Below, one piece after another: positions 15,706-22,697 of a stretch of DNA of 29,144 nucleotides (position 1 is the stretch's first letter; every line of letters starts with the position of its first letter). This DNA is from a virus. The stretch spans positions 1-29,144 of IMG/VR virus record IMGVR_UViG_3300013131_000183. The stretch is one strand, 5' to 3'. The notes under the pieces are model-generated. The model saw only the letters and a list, made by a program, of their open reading frames with translations. It was not told the DNA's origin and made no database searches. Made by a program: the position numbers and the translations under genes.

Positions 15706-17258
15706 GCCATGACCTCTGCCTGGGTGGCCGGCTGTTGCGCGGCCTGGGCCTGCATCGCCATCTGCTGCATCTGCTGCATCATCGCCGCACGCTCCTCGGG
15801 GCCGGCACGCAGCGCAGCTGGCACACCGAGCTTGTCAGCGATGTAGTCCACCGCGGCACCGGCCTTGATCGCCATTTGGCCTTCCGGCCCCATAGCCTGC
15901 GCGATCTGCATGAACTGCATGATGTTGTTGATCTCGTCCATGTTCTGGGCCATCGCCAGCGGAGACACCGGGGAGACTTTGACCTCGAGCCCGTTGACCC
16001 GCAGCGGCATGTCGATGATGCCGGCCTGATCCATGACCTCGAGGATCTTGCTGACCATTGGGATCATCGTCTCGTTGATCAGTCGGCCGAATGCGCTGCC
16101 CAGGTTCTGCGCCAACTCCTTCATGCGCTCGACCACCTCGGTGGCGCTGCGGGCGCTCATGTTGTCGGGCGGCAGGCTCTCGTCCAGCAGCGTGCGCTTG
16201 ATGTTCATGCGCAGGTCGTTGATCACGATCTGGCTGACGTTGAAGTCACCAGCCCGCGGCAGCGGACGCAGCGCCTCGCCCTGGGGGCCGCCATTGCGGG
16301 CAACCGGGATGATGGCACCCGGGGTGATGCGCACGGTAGCAGGGTTCAGCACGCCGTCGTCGGCCGCGGTGTAGACGCCGGTGATCGCCAGAGAGGCGTT
16401 CTTGAGCAGGAGCTCCAGCGTCTTGTTCAGCGTCTTGATGTCGGGCAGAGCCGTCAGCACCGGGCCTCGGCCGTAGATCTCACCGGCCACCTTCATGTAG
16501 CGGCTGACCACCCACGGGCTGGTCTTGTTGCGCCGGTACACCAGTTCCGTCTTCGACTTCTCATGGATGACGTGGTAGCAGTAGTCGCCACGCTTGTAGT
16601 CAAGGATGGTGGCCTCGATCAGGTCGACGTCCTCGGTCGGCTTGTCTTCGATCTGCTTGGCCAACTCGTCCGGGATCTTGGCATCCTTCCACTGCATAGA
16701 GATGCTCTCTCCCTTGACGCGCATCTTTCGATACACGTTGTCGACCTGGCCATTCGCGCCTTCCTCGAAGCTGACCAGATACTGCGGCACTGGGATGAAG
16801 TTCACCGGGCTGATCGCGTCACCCGGCTGGATCAGCATCACCGCAGTGCCGACAGACAGATCCAGCAGGAATTCTCCCATCGCAATGTCGAAGTTGCTCT
16901 GCTTCAGCACGGCGAACATCTTCTCGCTGTACAGATCCAGCACGCGCTGCGCATCGGTGCGCCGATCCTGAGGCATCTCGGCACCCGGCTCGAGGCGGCA
17001 CCACTTGCGCTGCGGCGGGAAGATCCCGGACTGCAGCCGGTTGGCAAACCGCTGCGTGCTGTTGATCGCAGTGGAGTCGAAGACCCGGCTCATCTTCTGC
17101 CGGCCGCCGACCTTGCTCTCGTAGTCGCCAGAGTACAGGTTGCGCTGCGGCAGCGCGAACTCCATCGCGTCCTCGTACAGAGAGCGGAAGTCTTCCTTGC
17201 GATTGAGCGCGATCTTGTGTCGCGCCAGGATCTGCTCTACAGTCAGTTTCATCGCCAT
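15702..17258 (-). CDS. Portal (head-tail connector) protein, T7 gp8-like
   Basis: This 518-residue protein is close to T7 gp8 in length. Diagnostic segments are LYEDAMEFALPQRNL, VFDSTAINSTQRFANRLQSG, IFPPQRKWCRLEPG, an ISRYMKVAGEIYGRGPVLTA-type stretch (here WVVSRYMKVAGEIYGRGP) and RSATEVVERMKELAQNLGS. The C-terminus is Gln/Met/Ala-rich (MMQQMQQMAMQAQAA). It forms the dodecameric ring at the capsid vertex through which DNA is packaged and ejected. ATG 17258 lies four bases beyond the preceding stop with AAGGA ahead. In-frame upstream sequence to 17363 lies inside the DUF6321-like gene. Confidence 0.92.
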   Translation of the reverse strand: MAMKLTVEQILARHKIALNRKEDFRSLYEDAMEFALPQRNLYSGDYESKVGGRQKMSRVFDSTAINSTQRFANRLQSGIFPPQRKWCRLEPGAEMPQDRRTDAQRVLDLYSEKMFAVLKQSNFDIAMGEFLLDLSVGTAVMLIQPGDAISPVNFIPVPQYLVSFEEGANGQVDNVYRKMRVKGESISMQWKDAKIPDELAKQIEDKPTEDVDLIEATILDYKRGDYCYHVIHEKSKTELVYRRNKTSPWVVSRYMKVAGEIYGRGPVLTALPDIKTLNKTLELLLKNASLAITGVYTAADDGVLNPATVRITPGAIIPVARNGGPQGEALRPLPRAGDFNVSQIVINDLRMNIKRTLLDESLPPDNMSARSATEVVERMKELAQNLGSAFGRLINETMIPMVSKILEVMDQAGIIDMPLRVNGLEVKVSPVSPLAMAQNMDEINNIMQFMQIAQAMGPEGQMAIKAGAAVDYIADKLGVPAALRAGPEERAAMMQQMQQMAMQAQAAQQPATQAEVMA

Positions 17259-17262
17259 GATG

Positions 17263-17583
17263 TCAGTCCTTGGTGGCCTCGTAGCGCTCCAGCAGACGCC
17301 GGCCCTTCGCGGCCAGACGTGCAGCAGCTGCTGTCGTGGTGGGCACGGGTTCGCCCCAGGCATTCGCCGCCAGCGCCAGCCGAGTTGGCTCGCCGTTTTC
17401 TTTCCGTAGCGGGCCGGATGGATTGGTGTAGAACCGGGTCAGGAACGCCCCCTTGCGCCGCATCTTCTCCGGCGTGTCAGCCGCGCCCTTCACACCCGGC
17501 TTCAGATCAGCGCCTTCCTTGCGCTTGAAGTAGGCTCGGCCGGCAGCCGTCAGGCCACCCTTCGGGTCTTTCAGTTGGCTCAT
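17263..17583 (-). CDS. DUF6321-like phage protein
   Basis: This 106-residue basic protein has the conserved core GGLTAAGRAYFKRKEGADLK, PGVKGAADTPEKMRRKGAFL, TRFYTNPSGPL and TRLALAANAWGEPVP. These are recognisable as the DUF6321 type found in many podoviruses near the portal gene. The function is unknown; the short basic sequence could bind DNA or a head protein. The start overlaps the preceding TGA by four bases. The alternative start three codons upstream is less likely. Confidence 0.72.
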   Translation of the reverse strand: MSQLKDPKGGLTAAGRAYFKRKEGADLKPGVKGAADTPEKMRRKGAFLTRFYTNPSGPLRKENGEPTRLALAANAWGEPVPTTTAAAARLAAKGRRLLERYEATKD

Positions 17584-18164
17584 TCGTACCACTCCAGTTG
17601 GAGGTGGCCAGCGTGATCTGTGCCGTTGACGTTGGTCATCCTCACCAGATAGTTGGTCAGCGGCTTGAGGACGTACTCAAGACTCTGCGCACCGCCACCA
17701 CCAGCCTTCTTCCCGACACCGCCAGCCAGGAACTGCGCATCGATCAGCGTGCCGGTGCCGGTGACCGTGGGATTGATCGCCATCGCCACGTTGCTGGAGG
17801 TGGTGTAGTTGCGATTGCGGTTGACCGGCGTGAACAGCGTGCCGCCCGTGGTCGTCGCACCCTCGTAGACGTAAAGCTCGGCATTACCAGCCAGCACCGC
17901 GTCAATGGTCAGATGCGGCCGGACACCGGCAGCAGCAGCCAGCACGATATTGCAACTGGCCCCAGCAACCAGCGGGGCGGATGCCGGGTACAGCCGCCAA
18001 GCCAGCCACGCCCTGCCGTCATGGTTGCGCTGGTGGTTGATGTCAATACTGATCATCGGCGCATCAGCGCCCGTCAGCGCGGCAGTGCCGTCCTCCAGCT
18101 TCTGCACCAGGCTGACATGGCGGGCCTTGGTGGTCAGCGATTCGAGTTCGATGCTGGTAGCCAC
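17580..18164 (-). CDS. Beta-rich phage structural protein, 194 aa
   Basis: This 194-residue protein begins with GTG (GTGGCTACC), one base after the preceding stop. The middle has GATTTGGTLFTPVNRNRNYT, then VAMAINPTVTGTGTL, a Gly-rich loop, and QSLEYVLKPLTNYLVRMTN and LQLEWYE at the end. This pattern recurs in phage virion genes near the portal and looks like a jelly-roll or head-fibre fold. I cannot name a family with certainty. The composition and context support a minor head or neck protein. Confidence 0.62.
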   Translation of the reverse strand: MATSIELESLTTKARHVSLVQKLEDGTAALTGADAPMISIDINHQRNHDGRAWLAWRLYPASAPLVAGASCNIVLAAAAGVRPHLTIDAVLAGNAELYVYEGATTTGGTLFTPVNRNRNYTTSSNVAMAINPTVTGTGTLIDAQFLAGGVGKKAGGGGAQSLEYVLKPLTNYLVRMTNVNGTDHAGHLQLEWYE

Positions 18165-18165
18165 G

Positions 18166-18324
18166 TCACTTCTTCATCTGAGCGGCACGCATGTTGTCCA
18201 CCAAGTTGGGGTAGGGGCGGCCAGACTTCCTGGCCATCATCTTGGCCGCCTTCTTCTGCAAGGCGGTCAGCTTCTCGGGCTCGCCCAACTTCTTGGGCCG
18301 ATCCTTTTCCCAGACCTCTTTCAT
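18166..18324 (-). CDS. Small basic phage protein, 52 aa
   Basis: The sequence begins MKEVWEKDRPKKLGEPEKL and ends NLVDNMRAAQMKK. It is lysine-rich and helical (LQKKAAKMMARKSGRPY). The function is unknown; short basic proteins of this look are common beside phage terminase and portal genes. Its ATG overlaps the preceding TGA by four bases, and its stop is one base before the next GTG, so the reading frame fits the operon exactly. Confidence 0.68.
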   Translation of the reverse strand: MKEVWEKDRPKKLGEPEKLTALQKKAAKMMARKSGRPYPNLVDNMRAAQMKK

Positions 18325-18476
18325 GGCTTCCTCTTGATGCCGGCCTCAGACATCGCAATGGCCACGGCCTGCTTCTGACTGGTCACCTTGTCGCCGCTGC
18401 TGGACTTCAGCTTGCCGGCCTTGTACTCGCGCATGACCTTGGCGACCTTGCGCTGCATCTTCTGCTTCATGTCCAT
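18321..18476 (-). CDS. DUF6496-like small basic protein, 51 aa
   Basis: The sequence runs MDMKQKMQRKVAKVMREYKA, GKLKSSSGDKVTSQKQAVAI, then AMSEAGIKRKP. The core 'KVMREFKxGxLKSxSGxKVTxxKQAxAIAxSEA' is a recurrent small phage and bacterial protein (DUF6496-like). The function is unknown. The ATG forms TGATG with the upstream gene, and the stop overlaps the next ATG by four bases. Confidence 0.74.
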   Translation of the reverse strand: MDMKQKMQRKVAKVMREYKAGKLKSSSGDKVTSQKQAVAIAMSEAGIKRKP

Positions 18477-18712
18477 CACATGCCGCCCCCCAGCTTGTTG
18501 GGCTGCACGCCGAGCTCATCCGGGCGCTCGGCCGACAGCAGCATCCTCAGGCCGCCACCGCGGCGGGCGCGCATGGATGCCATCGAGCGGGTGGCCAACT
18601 CCGTGCGCTCTCGGGCCTGCTCGGCTTCCTGGCGCTTGAGTTGTTCATCCTGCTTGCGCATCTGCGCTTCCTGGGCCGACGTGTCAGGCCCTCCTCCGAA
18701 CAGTCCAGACAT
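18476..18712 (-). CDS. Small Gln/Arg-rich phage protein, 78 aa
   Basis: This 78-residue protein starts MSGLFGGGPDTSAQEAQMRK. A charged Gln/Glu/Arg helix to about residue 45 (predicted coiled coil) follows, then MRARRGGGLRMLLSAERPDE and a Gly-rich end. Proteins with the FGGG-helix-RRGGxxLL layout are usual downstream of podovirus terminases, function unknown. ATG 18712 makes a one-base overlap with the acetyltransferase-like stop and has GAGGA ahead. A TTG one codon upstream is less likely. Confidence 0.65.
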   Translation of the reverse strand: MSGLFGGGPDTSAQEAQMRKQDEQLKRQEAEQARERTELATRSMASMRARRGGGLRMLLSAERPDELGVQPNKLGGGM

Positions 18713-19194
18713 CAAGTCCTCGCCATCATCCAGTAGTCCATCTTGTCAGCGCCGTAGCAGCGCATGACGCCCTCAGTCTCCAGGCCCAGGCTCTCAGCCC
18801 ATCGGTGAGCCCGCAGGTCGTCGCATCGTACTGTCGCCTGGACGCGATGGAGACGCCCTGCTATCACACGATGCAGCACGAACATGCGTCCAGCCTTCGT
18901 CATGATGATAGGGTACTTGCGGGCTCGCTCCTCGCAGATCATCCATATCTGCTCGACACCATCCCATATCTTGACAGAGCCGAACACGGCCGCTGGCCGG
19001 TCGTGCAGGAAGGCAGTGATAGCGTCACCTCGCGCTGCCTGCCATTGCAGCATTTCCTTGACCGGCATGGTCTGACTGATCGACCGGATGTTCTGCGCCT
19101 GGACATCCATCACGATGTAGTGGCTGATGTCGAATGGCCGCCACTGAATGCCAGGTCGGCGAGGCAGGGATTCCAGCAGATCATGCAAAGACAT
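18712..19194 (-). CDS. GNAT-like acetyltransferase-type phage protein
   Basis: This 160-residue protein lies directly downstream of the terminase large subunit. It has the GNAT-type order of strands: early RPFDISHY, a central AAVFGSVKIWDGVEQIWMIC, then MTKAGRMFVLHRVI. A helix with HRVQATVRCDDLRAHRWAES follows, and LGLETEGVMRCYGADKMDYW at the end is the typical 'N-x-xA-x-x-xx-LGF-x-xG' closure. T7 gp13-like and DUF2833-type virion proteins share this fold. I cannot tell whether acetyl-CoA binding is retained, since the RxxGxG/A loop is not clear. ATG 19194 overlaps the terminase stop by 14 bases with GGGGGA ahead. Confidence 0.65.
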   Translation of the reverse strand: MSLHDLLESLPRRPGIQWRPFDISHYIVMDVQAQNIRSISQTMPVKEMLQWQAARGDAITAFLHDRPAAVFGSVKIWDGVEQIWMICEERARKYPIIMTKAGRMFVLHRVIAGRLHRVQATVRCDDLRAHRWAESLGLETEGVMRCYGADKMDYWMMART

Positions 19195-20737
19195 CGAAGT
19201 CCCCCGTGACAACAGTCTGCGCCATGAACGGCACGGCCGATGACTTGTTCTGCGGGCGGATCATGCGGTTGTACTCGCCGCCGCCCAACATCAGGTAGCC
19301 GAATGAGTCGCCGATGTGAGAGTGCTCGTTCTTGTTTGGCGCATCGCGGAAGCGCTCCTGGCCAGCACCGATGGCCACGCGCTTGAAGTGATACCCGCCT
19401 GCAAGAGCCTTGCGCAGCAGACGGCACTCGCGGCTGACGATCAGCCCGGGCTTGCCGCCGATCAGGCGTTGCATCGGGGCGGCAGCGGACTCACGGCGAA
19501 CCTTGAAGTCATTGCTGGGTGTGGGCTGGGCCTTCAGTCCCAGGCTGCGCAGATGATCGAAAGCGGTGACCTCGTAGATGGCATCACGCGCCATGCCGGC
19601 GGGGTCACCCCACAGCATGACCTGATGCTGCGGGTATCGCTGGTTCAGTTCCGCCAGCAGCTGCTGCGCGAAGCGCTCGAGGCCCATGTCGAAGGTGACG
19701 ATCTCATGCAGGACGATCCATCGACCATTGGGCAGACGCTGGCCGATGGTGGCCGCGGGTGTCAGGCCGAAGTCCAGCCCGACCTGTATGGGAACAGACG
19801 GCTCGACCAGCACATCACCTGACATGGTGCTGTCGTCGTACTCCGGCCAGACGGGACGTCCTTCCTGCACATAGGTGTACTCGCCACCGGCGTAGCAGCG
19901 GATCCAGTCGAGGTTCTTGCCGCCCAGCATCTGCAGGTAGTAGCCGGCCGGCAGGTTGTTCAGGTTCTCCGCGACGGGGTTGATCTTCCACCACTTGCCG
20001 GCGGCCAGGATGTGATCATTGGCCTCGGGGTTCTCCGGCAGGTCTTCGGAGGATACTTGCACGACGCCGCCTGGTTGCTTGTAGAACTTCCAGGCGAACT
20101 GACCAGACAGCTTCTCCACCTCGGCCAGCTTGAACCACCAATGGTCATCGTCCATCGGGTTCGTGTCCATCCAGATGCCCGACCATGTGGCACCGCCGTC
20201 GCGTTTGGTGGGGTATCGGCCGACGCGATGTGTCAAGCCATCGATGACGGCTTTGGGCAACTCGCGGGCCTCGTTGACCCAGGCACCCGTCAGTTCCAGG
20301 GACAGCAGCTTGCGGACGTCCTTGGGCTGGTCCAGGGCCAGGAAGATTACTTCGCAGTCAATGCCGGCAGCATCACCCCGGGCCGGCAGACGGATGTGGT
20401 GGGTGATGGGAGGCGTCCAGAGCAGTGGGCCGAACGTTGCCTCGGGGAACAGATCCAGCCACGTCTTGATGGTGGTGGTCTTCAACATCGGGTAGCTGTT
20501 GCGCACGATGGCGAAGCGGCTGTAGCGGATGCCGTCGACCGGTGACGGCTTTTGCTTGACGGCACGCATCATCACCTCGGCGCAGCAGGCATAGGACTTG
20601 CCGGAGCCGACAGGCCCCATCATGCCGCGGACGAAGCCATCGTCCTGCAAGAACTTCCAGACAGTGGGCGACTTGCGGAAGTCGAGGTTCAGAGCCGCGG
20701 TGGCCAGCTCTTTCTGCGAGGCCTCTTTGGTCTTCAT
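19181..20737 (-). CDS. Terminase large subunit
   Basis: This 518-residue packaging ATPase-nuclease has Walker A GPVGSGKS at 41-48. A Walker B-type strand with the catalytic glutamate is in LTGAWVNEARE (E156). The RNase H-like nuclease has its three acidic residues at GLDFG (D322), WGDPAG (D378) and HIGDSFGY (D477). The protein pumps DNA into the prohead through the portal and cuts the concatemer. ATG 20737 overlaps the HNH stop by four bases; a longer in-frame start lies inside that gene. Length and motifs are normal for a complete enzyme. Confidence 0.94.
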   Translation of the reverse strand: MKTKEASQKELATAALNLDFRKSPTVWKFLQDDGFVRGMMGPVGSGKSYACCAEVMMRAVKQKPSPVDGIRYSRFAIVRNSYPMLKTTTIKTWLDLFPEATFGPLLWTPPITHHIRLPARGDAAGIDCEVIFLALDQPKDVRKLLSLELTGAWVNEARELPKAVIDGLTHRVGRYPTKRDGGATWSGIWMDTNPMDDDHWWFKLAEVEKLSGQFAWKFYKQPGGVVQVSSEDLPENPEANDHILAAGKWWKINPVAENLNNLPAGYYLQMLGGKNLDWIRCYAGGEYTYVQEGRPVWPEYDDSTMSGDVLVEPSVPIQVGLDFGLTPAATIGQRLPNGRWIVLHEIVTFDMGLERFAQQLLAELNQRYPQHQVMLWGDPAGMARDAIYEVTAFDHLRSLGLKAQPTPSNDFKVRRESAAAPMQRLIGGKPGLIVSRECRLLRKALAGGYHFKRVAIGAGQERFRDAPNKNEHSHIGDSFGYLMLGGGEYNRMIRPQNKSSAVPFMAQTVVTGDFDVFA

Positions 20738-21225
20738 AGCTGCATTGCCATCAGCGCGAATGGGTTGGTGGTGTCCTTCCACCCGGAGCCTGACCGGATT
20801 TTGTGGATGACGCGCTGGTGGACTCCGTACTGCTGGGCCAGCTGCCTCTGCGTGAAGCCTTCAGCGTTGCGGATCTGGCGAACCATGTCCATCGTCAGCT
20901 TGGACTTGCGCCTGGTTGCCGCGATGTGCTTCATCTTCCATTCGATGGTTCGAGTGGAGGCGACCAGGGTCTTGCGGGCCAGGTCAGGCCGAGAGATCAG
21001 GGACAGGTGAGCCGGGTTCACGCACAGCTTGTTGTTGCACTTCATGCGTACCACCTTGCCATCAACCTTCATCCCCAGGCGCGTGGCAACGGATCGAGCA
21101 ACGGTGGAGCTTTTGCCGCCATTGGATGTGTACGGGTGGCCGCTGGTGGCAACGTACCCCGTCCACAGCCAGCAGTCACCCTCCTCGACTGACTTTTCTC
21201 GGATGACATCCAGAATGTTTCTCAC
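20734..21225 (-). CDS. HNH-type endonuclease with C-terminal HTH, altered active site
   Basis: This 163-residue protein has CWLWTG at 18-23 and the HNH_3-like finger MKCNNKLCVNPAHL at 61-74 (N70 and H73 present). A C-terminal helix-turn-helix follows at about 108-145 (SKLTMDMVRQIRNAEGFTQR, then QLAQQYGVHQRVIHKIRSG), typical of free-standing phage homing nucleases. Where relatives read V-x-H-x-C, this protein has a methionine (M61), and the usual upstream AHR is ARS. The general-base histidine therefore appears missing. It sits between the two terminase genes, a frequent insertion site. The GTG start at 21225 overlaps the previous gene by 50 bases. Confidence 0.8.
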   Translation of the reverse strand: MRNILDVIREKSVEEGDCWLWTGYVATSGHPYTSNGGKSSTVARSVATRLGMKVDGKVVRMKCNNKLCVNPAHLSLISRPDLARKTLVASTRTIEWKMKHIAATRRKSKLTMDMVRQIRNAEGFTQRQLAQQYGVHQRVIHKIRSGSGWKDTTNPFALMAMQL

Positions 21226-21367
21226 GTCTCTTGTCCTCTAGGAAGCGGATGAAGTCCTTCAGATGCTTGCGCTCTTGCGGCAGGATGTAGACATCCACCC
21301 GGATCAGGCCCTGCTGCAATCTGCGCTCGCGCAGCGCACGCACGCGCTCTGTAGATGTAGGCGTCAT
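21176..21367 (-). CDS. Small putative ribbon-helix-helix DNA-binding protein
   Basis: This 63-residue basic protein reads STERVRALRERRLQQGLIRV, then DVYILPQERKHLKDFIRFLE. The pattern is an N-terminal helix, a beta strand (LIRVDVYIL) and a helix, followed by a basic tail. It recalls phage ribbon-helix-helix regulators and antitoxin-like proteins. No partner toxin is visible. The ATG overlaps the terminase small-subunit stop by four bases. A longer frame upstream is only a shadow of that gene. Confidence 0.6.
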   Translation of the reverse strand: MTPTSTERVRALRERRLQQGLIRVDVYILPQERKHLKDFIRFLEDKRREKHSGCHPRKVSRGG

Positions 21368-21804
21368 TTCTGTTGCGCATCTACAACATCTGGCGACAGC
21401 ACGTTGATGCCCAGCACGGACGGCTTCTCGTTGTCTTCCGGTGAGTCCAGCAGACCGGAGGCCTTGGCCAGCAGACGCAGGACACCCACCTTGTCGTAGA
21501 GCTCGATGTCCAGCGTGCGGGTGATGTTGCCTTCCTTGTCGGCACGCTCGTTGACCTTGATGGACTTGATGGCCTGCAGGGCGTGCTCGGGGATCTCGTC
21601 TGACGGCTTGACCTGAATGTTGCCCTGGTCGTCCCAGGTCATGATGTCCGTGATCTTCGTGTTGGCCATGCACAGCAACGCATACGCCACAGCCTCACGG
21701 TTGTGGACGATGGTGGCACTGCGCTCGAGACGACGCTGGACAGAGCGGATGCCACCCCAGCCGTTGAGCGACGGGATGGCTTTGGAGACTGGTGTGCGTG
21801 CCAT
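21364..21804 (-). CDS. Terminase small subunit
   Basis: This 146-residue protein has C-terminal features of phage small terminases: KSIKVNERADKEGNITRTLD, then IELYDKVGVLRLLAKASGLL, followed by an acidic, variable tail. The N-terminal half is basic (SVQRRLERSATIVHNREAVA). It recognises the packaging site and loads the large subunit. The genes between it and the large subunit (a small DNA-binding-type protein and an HNH protein) look like insertions. The start makes a one-base overlap with the SSB-like stop. Confidence 0.76.
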   Translation of the reverse strand: MARTPVSKAIPSLNGWGGIRSVQRRLERSATIVHNREAVAYALLCMANTKITDIMTWDDQGNIQVKPSDEIPEHALQAIKSIKVNERADKEGNITRTLDIELYDKVGVLRLLAKASGLLDSPEDNEKPSVLGINVLSPDVVDAQQK

Positions 21805-22049
21805 CAGAACGGGATGTCGTCGTCTTCGACAGGACGCGGCTTGGCAGCGGGGCGGCTTTGCTGCTCCTCCTTCGGCTCGAAATTGAAGGACATGAACTTC
21901 CGCCCGGACTCGCTCTCCTTGATCCAGGCAGCCATGCGGAACACCTCGCCACCAATCATGCAGTCCCCGGTGTAGTCGGGACCACGCTCGTTCTTCTTGT
22001 CCTGCACCTTGAACAACGTGCCGGTTCCATCCTTCATCTGGTACGCCAT
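21804..22049 (-). CDS. SSB-like OB-fold protein with acidic C-terminal tip
   Basis: This 81-residue protein is predicted beta (GTGTLFKVQDKK, then DYTGDCMIGGEVFRMAAWIK, KFMSFNFEPK). It ends in a Pro/Arg linker and the tip EDDDIPF. A DDDIPF end is the hallmark of bacterial and phage single-strand DNA-binding proteins, used to recruit partner enzymes. The body is much shorter than cellular SSB and resembles DUF736-like mini OB proteins. It is the first gene after the long non-coding region and has a strong AGGAGGTCGC ribosome site at ATG 22049. Confidence 0.72.
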   Translation of the reverse strand: MAYQMKDGTGTLFKVQDKKNERGPDYTGDCMIGGEVFRMAAWIKESESGRKFMSFNFEPKEEQQSRPAAKPRPVEDDDIPF

Positions 22050-22113
22050 GCGACCTCCTGTAGTGAGGCTGGAAGTGTAACCAGTTGCCGGGAACAAACG
22101 ATGCAGTCGAAGA

Positions 22114-22170
22114 TCATCCTGTGCATGAAGTCATGCAAAAGATGCATAGGATGAACATCCCACTGGATGT
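22114..22170. promoter_or_regulatory. Nested inverted repeats ahead of the SSB-terminase operon
   Basis: TCATCCTGTGCAT (22114-22126) pairs with ATGCATAGGATGA (22142-22154) over 13 positions with one G-T. Within it TGCATGA-AG-TCATGCA (22122-22137) is a perfect 7-bp palindrome, so the two structures are mutually exclusive. ACATCC-CACT-GGATGT (22155-22170) adds a third hairpin. It may be an operator for a dimeric regulator or a structured leader. It lies about 65 bases before the SSB-like start. Confidence 0.68.
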
Positions 22171-22293
22171 AACATCAGGGGAACGGGGCCATCACCCAGC
22201 CCGGACGCAGGCGGTCTGCTAGCCAAGTCCATAAGCGTGTCGAATCCTCAGCACCCTCTAGTAGCGTAAGCGAACGGGAGCAACCCAGGGGAG

Positions 22294-22319
22294 CCAGCAT
22301 CTGACACATGCTGGTCAGA
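22294..22319. repeat. Two overlapping, mutually exclusive hairpins
   Basis: CCAGCAT (22294-22300) pairs with ATGCTGG (22308-22314). TCTGAC (22300-22305) pairs with GTCAGA (22314-22319). The arms overlap, so only one can form at a time. There is no T-run on either side. Confidence 0.55.
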
Positions 22320-22338
22320 CTAGATAAACGATAAGCAG

Positions 22339-22376
22339 CACTCCCAAAGAGTGAAACACCCACCCCCCCGTGGGTG
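22339..22376. repeat. Two hairpins in series with a C/G-tract loop
   Basis: CACTC-CCAAA-GAGTG (22339-22353) is followed by CACCCAC-CCCCCC-GTGGGTG (22357-22376), a perfect 7-bp stem. On the minus strand the second is followed by TTTCACTCTTT, a weak T-rich stretch. It could therefore act as an imperfect terminator for leftward transcription after the Rep-like gene. Confidence 0.5.
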
Positions 22377-22440
22377 CTACGGACTGCACAACCTACACCG
22401 TCCCCGCGGAGCGTGCCCAGCACATCGCGGCGGGAGGGAT

Positions 22441-22459
22441 GGCAGCATTGAGTGCTGCC
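22441..22459. repeat. Perfect 7-bp hairpin
   Basis: GGCAGCA-TTGAG-TGCTGCC forms a perfect stem with a five-base loop. No U-run follows on either strand. It is one of several structured elements in the non-coding region. Confidence 0.55.
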
Positions 22460-22500
22460 ACCCACCCGCGAGACAGAGCAGCACTCGGCCAGGATTACAG

Positions 22501-22524
22501 GGGAAAAATTGAGGGAAAAATTGA
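22501..22524. repeat. 12-bp tandem repeat, two perfect copies
   Basis: GGGAAAAATTGA occurs twice head to tail and is followed by GGAGGA. The A/T core (AAAAATT) is the most AT-rich stretch of the non-coding region and could be a duplex-unwinding or protein-binding element. Confidence 0.72.
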
Positions 22525-22544
22525 GGAGGACATCCCTATCGGTA

Positions 22545-22570
22545 GGGTGAGGGCCGGGGGGGGCAAGGGG
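22545..22570 (+). other. G-quadruplex motif
   Basis: Four G-runs on the plus strand (GGG-TGA-GGG-CC-eight G-CAA-GGGG) satisfy the G3+ with 1-7-base loops rule. A small hairpin CCCTA-TCGG-TAGGG at 22534-22547 shares the first run and would compete with it. Confidence 0.6.
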
Positions 22571-22609
22571 TCGGCTCGCGCTGCCGCAGTGCCTCGCGCC
22601 GCTCAGCGC

Positions 22610-22654
22610 CACCACCCCGGCCTGCTCGGTCAGACCACCCGGCACCACCCCGGC
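22610..22654. repeat. Iteron-like direct repeats
   Basis: CACCACCCCGGC occurs at 22610-22621 and 22643-22654, exactly 33 bases apart, about three helical turns. A shorter relative, ACCACCCGGC (22635-22644), lies between them. They sit about 55-100 bases beyond the end of the Rep-like gene and could be its binding sites. GC-rich chance repeats are the alternative. Confidence 0.48.
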
Positions 22655-22663
22655 ACACCGGGC

Positions 22664-22697
22664 GTCACGGACTCAAACGGACGATTGGATCCGTGAC
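22664..22697. repeat. Inverted repeat just after the Rep-like gene
   Basis: GTCACGGA (22664-22671) pairs with TCCGTGAC (22690-22697), with partial further pairing inside (TCAA with TTGG). It lies 11 bases past the Rep-like stop. With no T-run it is not a standard terminator; it may be an mRNA 3' end or a binding site. Confidence 0.58.

Noticed and set aside
15531-17528. 665-codon plus-strand open frame
   Set aside because: It is an antisense shadow of the portal gene with no recognised domain or ribosome site.
22200-22320. tRNA- or tmRNA-like wording (GGATTCGAC on the minus strand)
   Set aside because: The flanking bases do not form the needed acceptor and T stems; only a short match is present.
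22357-22376. Strong intrinsic terminator after the Rep-like gene
   Set aside because: The stem is perfect but the following minus-strand tract TTTCACTCTTT is not a proper U-run, so it is listed only as a hairpin.
22175-22648. 157-codon minus-strand frame in the non-coding region
   Set aside because: It has no ribosome site, a low-complexity Ser/Leu/Arg translation and no family resemblance, and it spans several hairpins.
22370-22696. 108-codon plus-strand frame encoding KIEGKIE from the tandem repeat
   Set aside because: It starts with GTG inside a hairpin with no Shine-Dalgarno, and its sequence is dominated by GC-rich repeats.
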